64,000 nucleotides of DNA from Marinobacter guineae (GCF_002744735.1 NZ_KZ319341.1:629072-693071); one strand, 5' to 3'. Counted from the stretch's first letter, positions 47,325-56,602 are shown. A program made the numbers and translations. Notes: a model not told the origin generated them from the letters alone.

Positions 47325-48308
47325 CTACGCGCTCCCCTGCGAGTTTTTTCTGATATCAGTGCGTTCCAGCACCCGCATGACTGCACTGCGAGCGCGTACG
47401 TTGTCGCTTACTTCGTCGGCACCGGCCTTACTGGCCTTGCCAACTAGCCGGAAGTCCGATGCTTCCTGCTCGGCGGTCACCGGCACACCTTTGGGCATCT
47501 GGGGCCCGCGGGCCAGATCCCGCATAAACCGTTTAACCAGCCGGTCTTCCAGCGAATGAAAGCTGATAACCACCAGCCGGCCTCCTGTTGCCAGTCGGTC
47601 GACGGCTGCCCGGAGGCCAATTTCAAGGTCTTCCAGCTCCCGGTTGATAAAGATCCGGATCGCCTGAAAGGTCCGCGTGGCCGGGTGCTTGTGTTTCTCT
47701 TTTTTGGGCACCGCCTCGCTGACCAGTTCGGCCAGCTGGCGAGTGGTCTCAACAGGCGCTTCCTGTCGGCGCTGAACCAGCAGCCGGGCAATACGGCGGG
47801 AGAAACGCTCCTCGCCATACCGCCAGATCACATCGGCTATTTCGGCTTCTTCTGCCGTCGCCAGCCACTGAGCAGCACTTGGCGATTGCTCGGTGTTCAT
47901 CCGCATGTCCAGTGGACCATCGCGCATGAAGCTGAAACCACGGGAGGCGTCATCCAATTGTGGTGACGAGACACCAAGATCCAGCAATACTCCGTTTACC
48001 GACTCCCAGCCCTGCCCGGTGACCGCCGATTCCAGCTCGGCAAAAGACCCGTGGAAACAGTGGAAGCGAGTGTCTTGCGCTTCGAGCTCCCGGGCTGCTC
48101 TGATGGCCTCGGGATCCTTATCAATACCCAGCAAATGGCCCGCCTCGCCGAGACGCCCAAGAATCAGGCGACTGTGGCCACCCCGTCCAAAGGTTCCATC
48201 CACGTAGTATCCGTCGGGGTCGTTGACCAGATAGTCGACCGCCGAGTCCAGGAGCACCGAGCGATGTGAATACGCCGCTCCGGCCTCCTGCCTGCGATCG
48301 GAGGTCAT
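47325..48308 (-). CDS. rsmH: 16S rRNA m4C1402 methyltransferase
   Basis: Methylates N4 of C1402 in 16S rRNA; RsmI, encoded at 49469-50365, methylates the ribose of the same nucleotide. The SAM-binding motif DGTFGRGGHSRLIL, DLGVSSPQLDDASRGFSF, and VISFHSLEDRLVKRFM are clear. 327 residues. The ATG overlaps the mraZ stop by ATGA. Confidence 0.97.
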   Translation of the reverse strand: MTSDRRQEAGAAYSHRSVLLDSAVDYLVNDPDGYYVDGTFGRGGHSRLILGRLGEAGHLLGIDKDPEAIRAARELEAQDTRFHCFHGSFAELESAVTGQGWESVNGVLLDLGVSSPQLDDASRGFSFMRDGPLDMRMNTEQSPSAAQWLATAEEAEIADVIWRYGEERFSRRIARLLVQRRQEAPVETTRQLAELVSEAVPKKEKHKHPATRTFQAIRIFINRELEDLEIGLRAAVDRLATGGRLVVISFHSLEDRLVKRFMRDLARGPQMPKGVPVTAEQEASDFRLVGKASKAGADEVSDNVRARSAVMRVLERTDIRKNSQGSA

Positions 48309-48757
48309 AGGGACAGCGCCTCCATCTCTGGCGGCATTTCGTCGTCATCGGAGGACTCATCCAGCCAGGCAAACCAGCGCTCTTCGCTCCATAATTCGAA
48401 CTTTTTGCCCTGCCCGATCAACATCAGCTTTTTCTCCAGATGGGCGTAGCTTCTCAGTGTCGGGGGAATCAGGATGCGCCCGGCTGAGTCCAGCTCCATG
48501 GGCGCAGCATTACCCAGAATCAGACGCTGCAAGCGGCGGGCTGCCTTGTTCATATTGGGAAGGGCCTCAATCTTGGGCCTCAGAACCTCCCACTCGGGTT
48601 CGGGATAGACCAATAAACAACGCTCTTCGTCGGCATTCGCCGTCAACACAATGCGCCCACCACAGGCCTGCGCGAGTTGCTCGCGCACCTTGGCGGGGAT
48701 CGCCAGGCGACCCTTCACATCCATATTGATGGCATGACTGCCGAGAAAATTACTCAT
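48305..48757 (-). CDS. mraZ: Transcriptional regulator MraZ
   Basis: Head of the dcw cluster. MraZ is an AbrB-like DNA-binding protein that represses its own promoter. Two tandem ~45-residue repeats are visible: NMDVKGRLAIPAKVRE near residue 13 and ELDSAGRILIPPTLRS near residue 85, each with the DxxGR signature. 150 residues. The four GTGGN repeats just upstream are its expected operator. Confidence 0.96.
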   Translation of the reverse strand: MSNFLGSHAINMDVKGRLAIPAKVREQLAQACGGRIVLTANADEERCLLVYPEPEWEVLRPKIEALPNMNKAARRLQRLILGNAAPMELDSAGRILIPPTLRSYAHLEKKLMLIGQGKKFELWSEERWFAWLDESSDDDEMPPEMEALSL

Positions 48758-48782
48758 TCACACTGTCTCTGGGTGCCTGAAA

Positions 48783-48817
48783 TCCACAAAAAACCACTAG
48801 AAACCACTTTTTCCCAC
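48783..48817 (-). promoter_or_regulatory. MraZ operator: four GTGGN direct repeats
   Basis: On the minus strand, reading toward mraZ: GTGGG (48817-48813), GTGGT (48807-48803), GTGGT (48797-48793), GTGGA (48787-48783), each exactly 10 bp from the next, with A/T-rich five-base spacers. MraZ is known to bind TGGGN-type repeats at this spacing. They lie between the -10 box and the start codon, a position suited to repression. Confidence 0.85.
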
Positions 48818-48825
48818 TTCCGCAC

Positions 48826-48854
48826 ACTATAGAAACACGCAATACACAATGCAA
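48826..48854 (-). promoter_or_regulatory. dcw cluster promoter upstream of mraZ
   Basis: TATAGT at 48831-48826 and TTGCAT at 48854-48849 with a 17-base spacer, directly upstream of the MraZ repeats. Main promoter candidate for the 15-gene dcw transcript. Confidence 0.65.
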
Positions 48855-49064
48855 GCGCCGCAAACAGCGCCACACGCGGGAAAGTTCCTTTTATGACAAT
48901 AGGTTACAGAGACGGATTCAATGAAATGGTGATATTACGAAAAAGAAAAGAAGCAAAATCAAACACCTGCAAAAAAGTCTGCAGAAGACAAGTGAGGTTT
49001 AAGATTTTTTGGCTATAAAAGACATCTGTTGAGAAGGACAGACTTCACATGAAGGGAATAAAAA

Positions 49065-49413
<349 letters not shown>

Positions 49414-49420
49414 GGGCGTG

Positions 49421-49449
49421 ACGATACTCCTGACCCTAGGGCCTTGCAA
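49421..49449 (-). promoter_or_regulatory. rnpB promoter
   Basis: TTGCAA (49449-49444) and TATCGT (49426-49421) with a 17-base spacer. The stretch from the -10 to the RNA start is CACGCCC, a GC-rich discriminator as in growth-rate-controlled stable RNA promoters. The predicted start falls on the first base of P1. Confidence 0.65.
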
Positions 49450-49468
49450 GAGAAACCGCCACCGGCAC

Positions 49469-50365
49469 TCAGTCATCTTTCAGCGCCAGGGCGCGCTGAT
49501 AAAGTTCGTTCTTTGAAAGGCCGGTCAATTCAGCAGCCATCTTTGCCACCTTCTTCACCGGCAGTTCCGCCAACAGCACCTTGAGCACCCGATCAACATC
49601 CAGAATCGCCTCATCGCTATCGCCGGCGCAGGGCTCGGCACCACGGATCATCACCACAAACTCACCACGGGTGCCATGGGGATCCTGCTCCAACTCGGCC
49701 AGAACCTCGTGCACCGAACCTGAATAGAAGGTCTCAAAGGTCTTGGTGATTTCCCGGCCAAGCACTGTCTCCCGGTCAGGCCCCAGAACCTCAGCGATAT
49801 CCCGTACCGATTCGAGGATCCGATGGGGCGACTCGTAAAAGACCAGGGTCGCGACCTCACTGGAGAGAGACTCAAGACTTGCGCGGCGGCCGGAACGCTT
49901 TGCAGGCAGAAACCCTATAAACAGGAACCGATCTGTGGGCAACCCGGCGGCACTCAACGCAGCTACCAGCGCACAGGGCCCCGGAATGGGACAGACTACG
50001 AAGCCAGCGGCTCTGGCTTCGCGAACCAGAACATAGCCTGGGTCGGAGATCAGCGGAGTGCCAGCATCGGAAATCAGAGCCACATCCCGCCCCGCTTCAA
50101 GTTCCGCCAGCAAGCTGCCAGCGCGGTCTTTTTCGTTATGATCGTGCAGCGCAACCAGCCGTTTCTGAATGCCCAGATGACTCAGCAGTCGGCCACTGTG
50201 CCTTGTATCCTCAGCAGCAACCACATCAACACCGGCCAGGACCCTGGTTGCTCGCGGAGACATATCGTCCAGATTGCCAATGGGCGTCGCAACAATAAAA
50301 AGCGTTCCGCCTGAAGCGCCTTCCAGACTCACCTCAGCGGAGAAATCACTGACCACATTTTTCAA
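49469..50365 (-). CDS. rsmI: 16S rRNA 2'-O-ribose C1402 methyltransferase
   Basis: SAM-dependent enzyme of the tetrapyrrole-methylase fold. GTLFIVATPIGNLDDMSPRA at the start, AEDTRHSGRLLSHL, ISDAGTPLISDPGYVLV and YESPHRILE are family signatures. The C-terminal KKVAKMAAELTGLSKNELYQRAL helix-turn segment is also usual. 298 residues. It diverges from lpoA across about 130 bases, the normal rsmI-lpoA arrangement. Confidence 0.96.
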   Translation of the reverse strand: MKNVVSDFSAEVSLEGASGGTLFIVATPIGNLDDMSPRATRVLAGVDVVAAEDTRHSGRLLSHLGIQKRLVALHDHNEKDRAGSLLAELEAGRDVALISDAGTPLISDPGYVLVREARAAGFVVCPIPGPCALVAALSAAGLPTDRFLFIGFLPAKRSGRRASLESLSSEVATLVFYESPHRILESVRDIAEVLGPDRETVLGREITKTFETFYSGSVHEVLAELEQDPHGTRGEFVVMIRGAEPCAGDSDEAILDVDRVLKVLLAELPVKKVAKMAAELTGLSKNELYQRALALKDD

Positions 50366-50497
50366 AGTTTCTGCCTCATTGACGCCAACCTCCGGACCGT
50401 GACAGTTACGTCATGTGAATTAACCCCGGAGCTGTTAAACTTGCCACCGTTAGTCTGGCGCTACAAGCCCAATAATCCGGAGTATATCGAGCTTGCC

Positions 50498-52372
50498 ATG
50501 ATAAAGATCCGCATCCATAAACGAGCCCTGGCCAGCGTTCTTGCCGCCGCCCTTTTTTCCGCCGGTTGTGCCAGCGTCAATCTTGATTCGCACATTGCGC
50601 AAACTGCCGATCAGGCCCTTGAAATGGCCAGCAGGGAAGATAACCTCGAGACGGCCCAGGCCTACCTGCTCAGAATTGCCAGCCGATTCCAGGACCAGGG
50701 CGATCACGCGGCAGCCCGAACGCTACTTCAAAGTGAGCGGCTGGCGCAACCTGCACCGACACTTGATAACCAGAAAAAGCTCCTGTCCATGGCAAGTGCA
50801 ACGGCGCTTGACGATCAATCCTGGGCACGAGAACTTGCCAGCGAGATGGCGCCTTCAGATTTCATTGACTACCCGGCAGACCTGATGGCAAGAGCCGCGA
50901 ACCTGCAAGCAGACACCTTGGTACTTGCAGAGAATCCGTTGTCTGCGGCCATGACCCTCATATTGCTGGCCCAGACCGACAATACGGCGGATGCACAGCA
51001 AATTCATGATCGGGTCTGGTCATTGCTGGAGCAAGTGCCTGATGACCGGCTGGATTCCGCCTCAGCAGATGCAATTGGCTATGAAGCCCAGGGTTGGCTG
51101 GAGTTGGCAAGGATTGTACGAGCGCCCGATATCGGCATCGACGAACAGGGTCGAATCATACGTGGCTGGCAGAACAACTGGCCGGGGCATCCAGCCGCGC
51201 AGGTGCTGCCCTCCGGCCTGCGACTGATCGCGACCCTTGCCGACAGCCGACCCGAGAAAATCGCTTTGGCGCTGCCCCTTAAAGGTCCGCTGGCAACGGC
51301 AGGAAAAGCGATCAGGGACGGTTTTCTTGCCGCCTACTACCTCGACGACTCCACCAATAGCAGTAAAACCGACATCCGGATCTTTGATACCTCCGACACG
51401 CCGTTCAGCGAACTTTATCGCGAGCTTTCGGAACAGGATATTGATCTGGTAGTCGGCCCTCTTGAGAAGGAGGCCCTCGCCGGACTTGGCTCCATGACTA
51501 CTCTGCCGATACCGGCCTTGGGACTAAACTATCTGCCATCCGATAGCCAGGCACCAGATGGCCTCTATCAGTTCGGCCTTTCAGCCGAAGACGAAGCACG
51601 CCAGATAGCCGACAGACTACTGGCCGAAGGGCTACGCCAGGTATTGGTACTCATTCCCCAGGGCGAGTGGGGCGACCGCGTGGAACAAGCTCTGCTGAAG
51701 CAGCTGGCCGCGTCTGATGGCGTCGCCCTGGATACAGAGCGCTTCTTCAGGGAAGACAATCTCAGGGCTGTGACAGCCGACTTGCTCGGCATAACCGTCT
51801 CCCGTGACCGGGCCATCCAGGTCGAACGAACCATTGGTATAGACGTTGAATTTGAGCCTCGCCGTCGTCAGGACGCGGACGCCATCGTCATGGTGGCGGA
51901 GGCCACGGTCGCGCGCCAGTTCAAGCCGCTGTTTGCCTTCTATTTCGGGGGCGACCTGCCCGTTTATTCGCCCTCTATCATCTACGAAGGCACCCCGTCG
52001 CCCTCCCGGGACCGTGATCTGAACGGGGTTACTTTCACCGATATCCCCTGGGTTCTCGGAGATGACAACGAGCTTCGAACCAGGGCTACGGAGATCATGT
52101 CAGGCACCCGAGGCCAACCAGGCCGGCTGTTTGCCATGGGCGCAGACGCCTGGCACCTCAGCAAACGGCTACCACTGCTCAGACAAGTCGAAAGCGCGTC
52201 GATCGCAGGGCAGACAGGCGTCCTGACCATGACGCCTCAAGGCAGCATCCACCGGGAACAGCTATGGGCGCAATTCCGGAACGGAACGCCGGAACTTCTG
52301 CCGAAGCTCTCGCCCGAGGTCTCCGATACCGTCTCCCGGGATGAGGCAATGCCGGTCACCGGGCATAATTAA
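50498..52372 (+). CDS. lpoA: Penicillin-binding protein activator lipoprotein LpoA
   Basis: Outer-membrane lipoprotein that reaches through the wall to stimulate PBP1A. A signal peptide ends in a lipobox-like SAGC (Cys near residue 22). The N-terminal ~220 residues are TPR-like helices; the rest resembles a periplasmic-binding fold (IALALPLKGPLATAGKAIRDGFLAAYY, DLVVGPLEKEALAGL). ATG 50498 places the signal peptide correctly; the longer frame from 50399 would not. 624 residues. First of lpoA-yraN-diaA-like. Confidence 0.9.
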   Translation: MIKIRIHKRALASVLAAALFSAGCASVNLDSHIAQTADQALEMASREDNLETAQAYLLRIASRFQDQGDHAAARTLLQSERLAQPAPTLDNQKKLLSMASATALDDQSWARELASEMAPSDFIDYPADLMARAANLQADTLVLAENPLSAAMTLILLAQTDNTADAQQIHDRVWSLLEQVPDDRLDSASADAIGYEAQGWLELARIVRAPDIGIDEQGRIIRGWQNNWPGHPAAQVLPSGLRLIATLADSRPEKIALALPLKGPLATAGKAIRDGFLAAYYLDDSTNSSKTDIRIFDTSDTPFSELYRELSEQDIDLVVGPLEKEALAGLGSMTTLPIPALGLNYLPSDSQAPDGLYQFGLSAEDEARQIADRLLAEGLRQVLVLIPQGEWGDRVEQALLKQLAASDGVALDTERFFREDNLRAVTADLLGITVSRDRAIQVERTIGIDVEFEPRRRQDADAIVMVAEATVARQFKPLFAFYFGGDLPVYSPSIIYEGTPSPSRDRDLNGVTFTDIPWVLGDDNELRTRATEIMSGTRGQPGRLFAMGADAWHLSKRLPLLRQVESASIAGQTGVLTMTPQGSIHREQLWAQFRNGTPELLPKLSPEVSDTVSRDEAMPVTGHN

Positions 52373-52389
52373 GGAACAATTCAATCGCC

Positions 52390-52755
52390 ATGGATGGCAC
52401 AAAAACCCTGGGAAATCACTTCGAAGGCGTGGCAGCTCGCTACCTTGCCAGTCGCGGCGTCCGGATTGTGGAGCGTAACGTTTATAATCGCGGCGGTGAG
52501 ATAGATCTGATCGGCCGGGATGGCGACACACTGGTGTTCTTTGAAGTCCGGTATCGCGGGCCCGGCAGCCTCGTCGACCCCGCAAGCTCCATCAATTACC
52601 CAAAACAGAAGCGACTGTTAAAGGCGGTTTCGTTTTATCTGCACAGGCATGGGCTCTGGAATAGCATCTCACGAATTGATGTGGTTGCGATCAGCCCGGG
52701 TACCGTCAAAAAATACCGGGTACAATGGATCAGGAATGCAATTCTGGCAGGATAG
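52390..52755 (+). CDS. yraN: YraN-family (UPF0102) endonuclease-like protein
   Basis: A 121-residue protein with a restriction-nuclease-like fold. The catalytic pattern is intact: E in GNHFEGVAARYL, D in GGEIDLIGRDGDTLVFFEVRYR (D, E-V-R, where many members have E-V-K). Function is not settled. It follows lpoA by 17 bases and precedes the SIS gene, the order seen in E. coli (lpoA-yraN-diaA). Confidence 0.9.
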   Translation: MDGTKTLGNHFEGVAARYLASRGVRIVERNVYNRGGEIDLIGRDGDTLVFFEVRYRGPGSLVDPASSINYPKQKRLLKAVSFYLHRHGLWNSISRIDVVAISPGTVKKYRVQWIRNAILAG

Positions 52756-52766
52756 TGATACTGACG

Positions 52767-53357
52767 ATGACCGACACCGAACACCAGATTAACCAGTGGT
52801 TCGCAAGCCATATGGAGCATACCGCCCAGGCGGCAAGCACCGCAGGCCCTGCCATTGAGGATGTTGCAGACGCCTTCGTAGCGACCCTGCTCCAGGACGG
52901 AAAAATCATCACCTGCGCCAATGGCAACGCCAATATACTGGCCCAGTATTTCTGCACCTCACTTCTTAACAGGTTTGAACAGGACCGGCCCGCTCTACCA
53001 GCCATTAACCTCGGGGCAGACGCCACCACCTACTCCGCCATCTGTCGGGATAACCGGTTCAACGACACCTTCTCCCGCCAGGTCAGAGCCATCGGCAAGC
53101 CCGGAGACCTTCTTCTTGTGGTCGTTGACGACGGCCACAAAGCCAACCTCATTCAGGCTATACAGGCTGCCCATGACCGGGAAATGAGCGTCGTTGTCCT
53201 CAGTGCCAGGGAGAAATCCGATATTACCTCACTGATGCATCCCGAGGACCACGAGATCGCGCTCAACAACCTGAGCCCGACTGAGGCGACACCGCTGCTA
53301 CTGTTAATCATTAATGCGCTATGCGGACTGATCGACGGCAAGCTTTTCGGGGGATAA
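52767..53357 (+). CDS. DiaA-like SIS-domain protein with altered sugar site
   Basis: Position and overall sequence match DiaA/GmhA-type SIS proteins; DiaA tetramers bind DnaA and help initiation at oriC. The first loop reads CANGNANILAQYF (50-62). In GmhA and DiaA the phosphosugar loop is STRGNS-like; here it reads VVVDDGHKANL (118-128), and the later catalytic Glu-His pair is replaced by a hydrophobic stretch (PLLLLIINALCGLID). So isomerase activity is very unlikely, while a DnaA-binding role remains possible. 196 residues. A terminator follows at once. Confidence 0.82.
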   Translation: MTDTEHQINQWFASHMEHTAQAASTAGPAIEDVADAFVATLLQDGKIITCANGNANILAQYFCTSLLNRFEQDRPALPAINLGADATTYSAICRDNRFNDTFSRQVRAIGKPGDLLLVVVDDGHKANLIQAIQAAHDREMSVVVLSAREKSDITSLMHPEDHEIALNNLSPTEATPLLLLIINALCGLIDGKLFGG

Positions 53358-53384
53358 AAAAAGCCAGCTTACGCTGGCTTTCTG
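53357..53384. terminator. Terminator between the SIS gene and sspB
   Basis: AAAGCCAGC and GCTGGCTTT form a 9-bp hairpin with a four-base loop. An A run lies on the left, which gives a T run for the convergent sspB on the minus strand; the T run on the plus strand is short. Confidence 0.8.
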
Positions 53385-53399
53385 GAACGGGAAAAGCAG

Positions 53400-53816
53400 T
53401 TATTTAACCACCTTGAGCGTCGGCCTTCCTGAGGGCCGCTCCTCCTGTCCAGAGGCAGACTGCTCTCCGTCGCGCTCACGAGTGGTGCCATCAGGGTCCG
53501 GCGAGCCAGGCTCACTGCCGAACACCATACCTTCACCGTTTTCCTTCGCGTAGATCGCCATAACAGCCTGCAGAGGTATGAACACCTGCATGGGCACACC
53601 TCCGAAGCGGGCACTGAACTCCAGCGCACCATTTCCAATAACCAAACCACGAACGGCGCCCGAACTGATGTTCAGAACAATCTGCCCGTTCGCCACATGC
53701 TCAGTCGGCACCTGCACACCCTGAATGCCTGCGTCCACCACAATGTAGGGTGTACAGTCATTGTCCAGAATCCACTCATTGAAAGCACGTACCAGGTACG
53801 GACGGCTGGACGTCAT
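53400..53816 (-). CDS. sspB: ClpXP protease specificity-enhancing factor SspB
   Basis: Adaptor delivering ssrA-tagged proteins to ClpXP. The N-terminal domain begins SSRPYLVRAFNEWILDNDCTPYIVVDA; an acidic flexible linker leads to the C-terminal ClpX-binding peptide RPTLKVVK. I place the start at ATG 53816, where homology begins, but GTG 53837 has a stronger AGGAGA site, so seven extra residues are possible. sspA is 59 bases upstream. Confidence 0.93.
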   Translation of the reverse strand: MTSSRPYLVRAFNEWILDNDCTPYIVVDAGIQGVQVPTEHVANGQIVLNISSGAVRGLVIGNGALEFSARFGGVPMQVFIPLQAVMAIYAKENGEGMVFGSEPGSPDPDGTTRERDGEQSASGQEERPSGRPTLKVVK

Positions 53817-53875
53817 GGTGTTTTTGCTCTCGGCCACTGCCACTCTCCTGCTCCGGCCAGCGGAACTTTTCCAAA

Positions 53876-54505
53876 TCAGCTGCGAATGTCTTCTTCCAGA
53901 TCAGACAGGCTTGCCTTGAAACCTTCCCGGCTGAAGATACTGTCCATATATTTCTGCAGTGGCTTGGCCTGCTTATCATTGAGATCAATGCCCAGTGCCG
54001 GAAGACGCCACAGAATCGGCGCAATGCAGCAATCCACAATGGTAAATTCTTCGGACAGGAAGTAAGGCATTTCAGCGAACAGCGGCGCTGTCGCCAACAG
54101 GCTTTCCCGCAGCTCCTTGCGAGCCGTCTCGGAGGCCTTGGCGTTTGGCTGGGCCAGAATCTGGTCAACCAGGCCACACCAGTCTTTCTGGATGCGATGG
54201 ATCATCAGCCGGCTGTTGGCTCGGGCGACCGGATAAACCGGCAATAACGGTGGGTGAGGAAAACGCTCGTCAAGGTACTCCATCATGATATTAGGCTCAT
54301 AAAGCACCAAATCACGATCCACCAGTGTCGGCAGGGCGTTGTATGGGTTCAGGTCGGCCAGTTCGGCCGGCGGGTTATCCGGGTCCACATCAACAATATC
54401 AACGGTAACACCCTTCTCTGCCAGAACGATACGCACCCTGTGGCTGTAATGGCTGGCCGGATCCGAGAAAAACGTCATTGATGACCGCTTGGTCACAACG
54501 CCCAT
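53876..54505 (-). CDS. sspA: Stringent starvation protein A
   Basis: RNA-polymerase-associated protein of the glutathione S-transferase fold, without transferase activity. MTFFSDPASHYSHRVRIVLAEKG and NPYNALPTLVDRDLVLYEPNIMMEYLDERFPHPPLLP are the SspA hallmarks; the PHPP motif binds sigma factor. 209 residues. GAGGT lies seven bases upstream of the ATG. Downstream of petABC but behind its terminator. Confidence 0.95.
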   Translation of the reverse strand: MGVVTKRSSMTFFSDPASHYSHRVRIVLAEKGVTVDIVDVDPDNPPAELADLNPYNALPTLVDRDLVLYEPNIMMEYLDERFPHPPLLPVYPVARANSRLMIHRIQKDWCGLVDQILAQPNAKASETARKELRESLLATAPLFAEMPYFLSEEFTIVDCCIAPILWRLPALGIDLNDKQAKPLQKYMDSIFSREGFKASLSDLEEDIRS

Positions 54506-54552
54506 AGAACTACCTCACGAGTAAACAAACCGAAATGATCCTGAAAAAACGC

Positions 54553-54585
54553 AAAAATCCAGCGGGCCGGTTATTGCCCGCTGGA
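54553..54585 (-). terminator. Rho-independent terminator after petABC
   Basis: TCCAGCGGGC and GCCCGCTGGA form a 10-bp stem with an eight-base loop, followed on the minus strand by five T residues. It lies 30 bases past the petC stop. Confidence 0.9.
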
Positions 54586-54614
54586 ACTCAGGGGGTGAGA
54601 TTATACCCTATTTC

Positions 54615-55370
54615 TCAGTGTACGTCCTTCCAGTACTCACGATTGAGCAGGTAAGCGAACACAAAGAAGATGGCAACAAAGATCAGAACAAAAATCCCCA
54701 AGCGCTCACGCTCCAGTTTGACCGGATCGGCCATGTAGGACATGAAGTTGGTCAGGTCGTACATGGCCTGATCAAACTCGGCCCCTGTCATGCTGCCCTC
54801 AATCGCGTATTCAGGACAGACATCGGCATTATTGATGTTGCCACTGAGCGGCTCAACACTGGCCTCAACACCGATGTTCGGCGCCACAGCACAGAGGCCC
54901 TGAAGCTCAACCATCACGTGTGGCATACCTACCGCCGGGAACACAACGTTGTTGACACCAAGTGGGCGCGTCTCATCCTTGTAGAAACCACGAAGGTAAG
55001 AATACACCCAGGCTTCACCACGCAGACGGGTCTCCAGGGTCAGATCGGGCGGCGGCGCACCAAACCAGCCGGCGGCCATATCCTTATCCATGGAGTTCTT
55101 CATCAGCTCGCCGATTTTGGCGCCTGTAAAGATCAGATTCTCCTCGTACAACGGGACCGGAATCTCCAGGTCATCGGCAACCCGCTTGTAGCGGGCATAC
55201 TCCATGGAGTGACACCCCATGCAGTAGTTGGTGAACGTAGCCGCACCACGCTGGAGAGACGCTTTATCAGAGTGATCTGCCTCGAACGGGTCCAGATGAA
55301 CCGCTGCACCGGCCGCCAGCCCGAGAGCTGGCAGGAATGCGATGAAAAGACCAAAAATCAGCTTTCTCAT
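54615..55370 (-). CDS. petC: Cytochrome c1 of the bc1 complex
   Basis: Heme-carrying electron acceptor of ubiquinol-cytochrome c reductase. A signal peptide (MRKLIFGLFIAFLPALGLAAGAA) is followed by the heme site C50-M-G-C53-H54; the C-terminal helix (~225-245) anchors it in the inner membrane. 251 residues. The ATG overlaps the petB stop as TAATG; longer frames run back through petB and are not real. Confidence 0.96.
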   Translation of the reverse strand: MRKLIFGLFIAFLPALGLAAGAAVHLDPFEADHSDKASLQRGAATFTNYCMGCHSMEYARYKRVADDLEIPVPLYEENLIFTGAKIGELMKNSMDKDMAAGWFGAPPPDLTLETRLRGEAWVYSYLRGFYKDETRPLGVNNVVFPAVGMPHVMVELQGLCAVAPNIGVEASVEPLSGNINNADVCPEYAIEGSMTGAEFDQAMYDLTNFMSYMADPVKLERERLGIFVLIFVAIFFVFAYLLNREYWKDVH

Positions 55371-56602
55371 TATCCTGTCACCCTCTCTGGTACTGGCTTG
55401 GTTTTCTCCATGCGCGTGTAAAACGGCATCAGAATGAAGTAGAGGAAATATACCGCCGTCAGGATCTGGGCCACGGTAGTACGCCCCGCGGTCGCCGGTA
55501 CAAGGCCAAGGTAGCCAAGCACAACAAAGCTCACCGCAAAAACCGCAAGAGCGATCTTGCTCAGCCAGCCCTTGTAGCGAATGGAGCGAACCGGACTTCT
55601 GTCCAGCCAGGGAAGGACGAAGAGAATGGCAATGGCGCCACCCATCACGACCACACCCCAGAACTTCGCAGGCAAGCCGAAAAGATCCACCGTTACCGCA
55701 CGCAACATGGCGTAGAAAGGCGTGAAATACCACACCGGCGCAATGTGCGCTGGCGTTTGCAAGGGGTTAGCTGGCTGGAAGTTAGGCTTTTCAAGGAACA
55801 GCCCCCCCATTTCCGGGAAGAAGAACACGACAATAAAGAAGATGAAGAAGAATACCGCGACACCCACCAAATCGTGCACGCTGTAGTAGGGATGGAACGG
55901 AATGCCATCTTTCGGAATGCCGTTTTCATCTTTATTCTTCTTGATGTCGATACCGTCAGGGTTATTTGACCCCACCTCGTGGAGCGCCAGGATATGAAGC
56001 ACTACCAGGCCCAACAGCACGATCGGCAGTGCCACCACATGCAAAGCGAAGAACCGGTTCAGGGTGATGCCTGAAATGAGGTAATCGCCACGAATCCACA
56101 GAGACAGGTCTTCACCGATCACCGGGATAGCACCAAACAGGTTAACGATTACCTGGGCACCCCAGTAGGACATCTGCCCCCAAGGCAGTAGGTAGCCCAT
56201 GAAGGCTTCGGCCATCAGCACCAGGTAGATCAGCATGCCGAAGATCCAGATCAGCTCTCGGGGTTTCTGATAGGAGCCATACATCAGACCCCGGAACATG
56301 TGGAGGTAGACCACAATGAAGAAAGCCGATGCACCGGTAGAGTGCAGATAGCGCAGCAGCCAGCCCCACTGGACATCACGCATGATGTACTCAACGGAGG
56401 CAAACGCACCCTCCGCGGAGGGGTTATAACTCATGGTCAGCCAGATACCTGTAACCAGCTGGTTAACCAACACCAGCATGGCCAGGGAACCAAAGAAGTA
56501 CCACACGTTGAAGTTCTTCGGCGCGTAATACTTGGCCAGGTGCTTGTTCCAGGCCTCAACGATCGGCAGACGTTCGTCTACCCAGTTAATTAGCTTCTGC
56601 AT
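55370..56602 (-). CDS. petB: Cytochrome b of the bc1 complex
   Basis: Membrane core carrying two b hemes and both quinone sites. 410 residues with eight or more helices. The PEW-like Qo region is visible near PVWYFTPFYAMLRAV, with GYLLPWGQMSYWGAQVI and the heme histidines in RYLHSTGASAFFIVVYLHMFRG and LHVVALPIVLLGLVVLHILALH. It overlaps petA and petC by one base on each side, so the three are coupled. Confidence 0.97.
   Translation of the reverse strand: MQKLINWVDERLPIVEAWNKHLAKYYAPKNFNVWYFFGSLAMLVLVNQLVTGIWLTMSYNPSAEGAFASVEYIMRDVQWGWLLRYLHSTGASAFFIVVYLHMFRGLMYGSYQKPRELIWIFGMLIYLVLMAEAFMGYLLPWGQMSYWGAQVIVNLFGAIPVIGEDLSLWIRGDYLISGITLNRFFALHVVALPIVLLGLVVLHILALHEVGSNNPDGIDIKKNKDENGIPKDGIPFHPYYSVHDLVGVAVFFFIFFIVVFFFPEMGGLFLEKPNFQPANPLQTPAHIAPVWYFTPFYAMLRAVTVDLFGLPAKFWGVVVMGGAIAILFVLPWLDRSPVRSIRYKGWLSKIALAVFAVSFVVLGYLGLVPATAGRTTVAQILTAVYFLYFILMPFYTRMEKTKPVPERVTG

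Noticed and set aside
54600..54605. Perfect TATAAT on the minus strand between petC and its terminator, suggesting a tiny RNA
   Set aside because: No -35 or extended -10 accompanies it, and the transcript would be little more than the petABC terminator hairpin. Probably chance.
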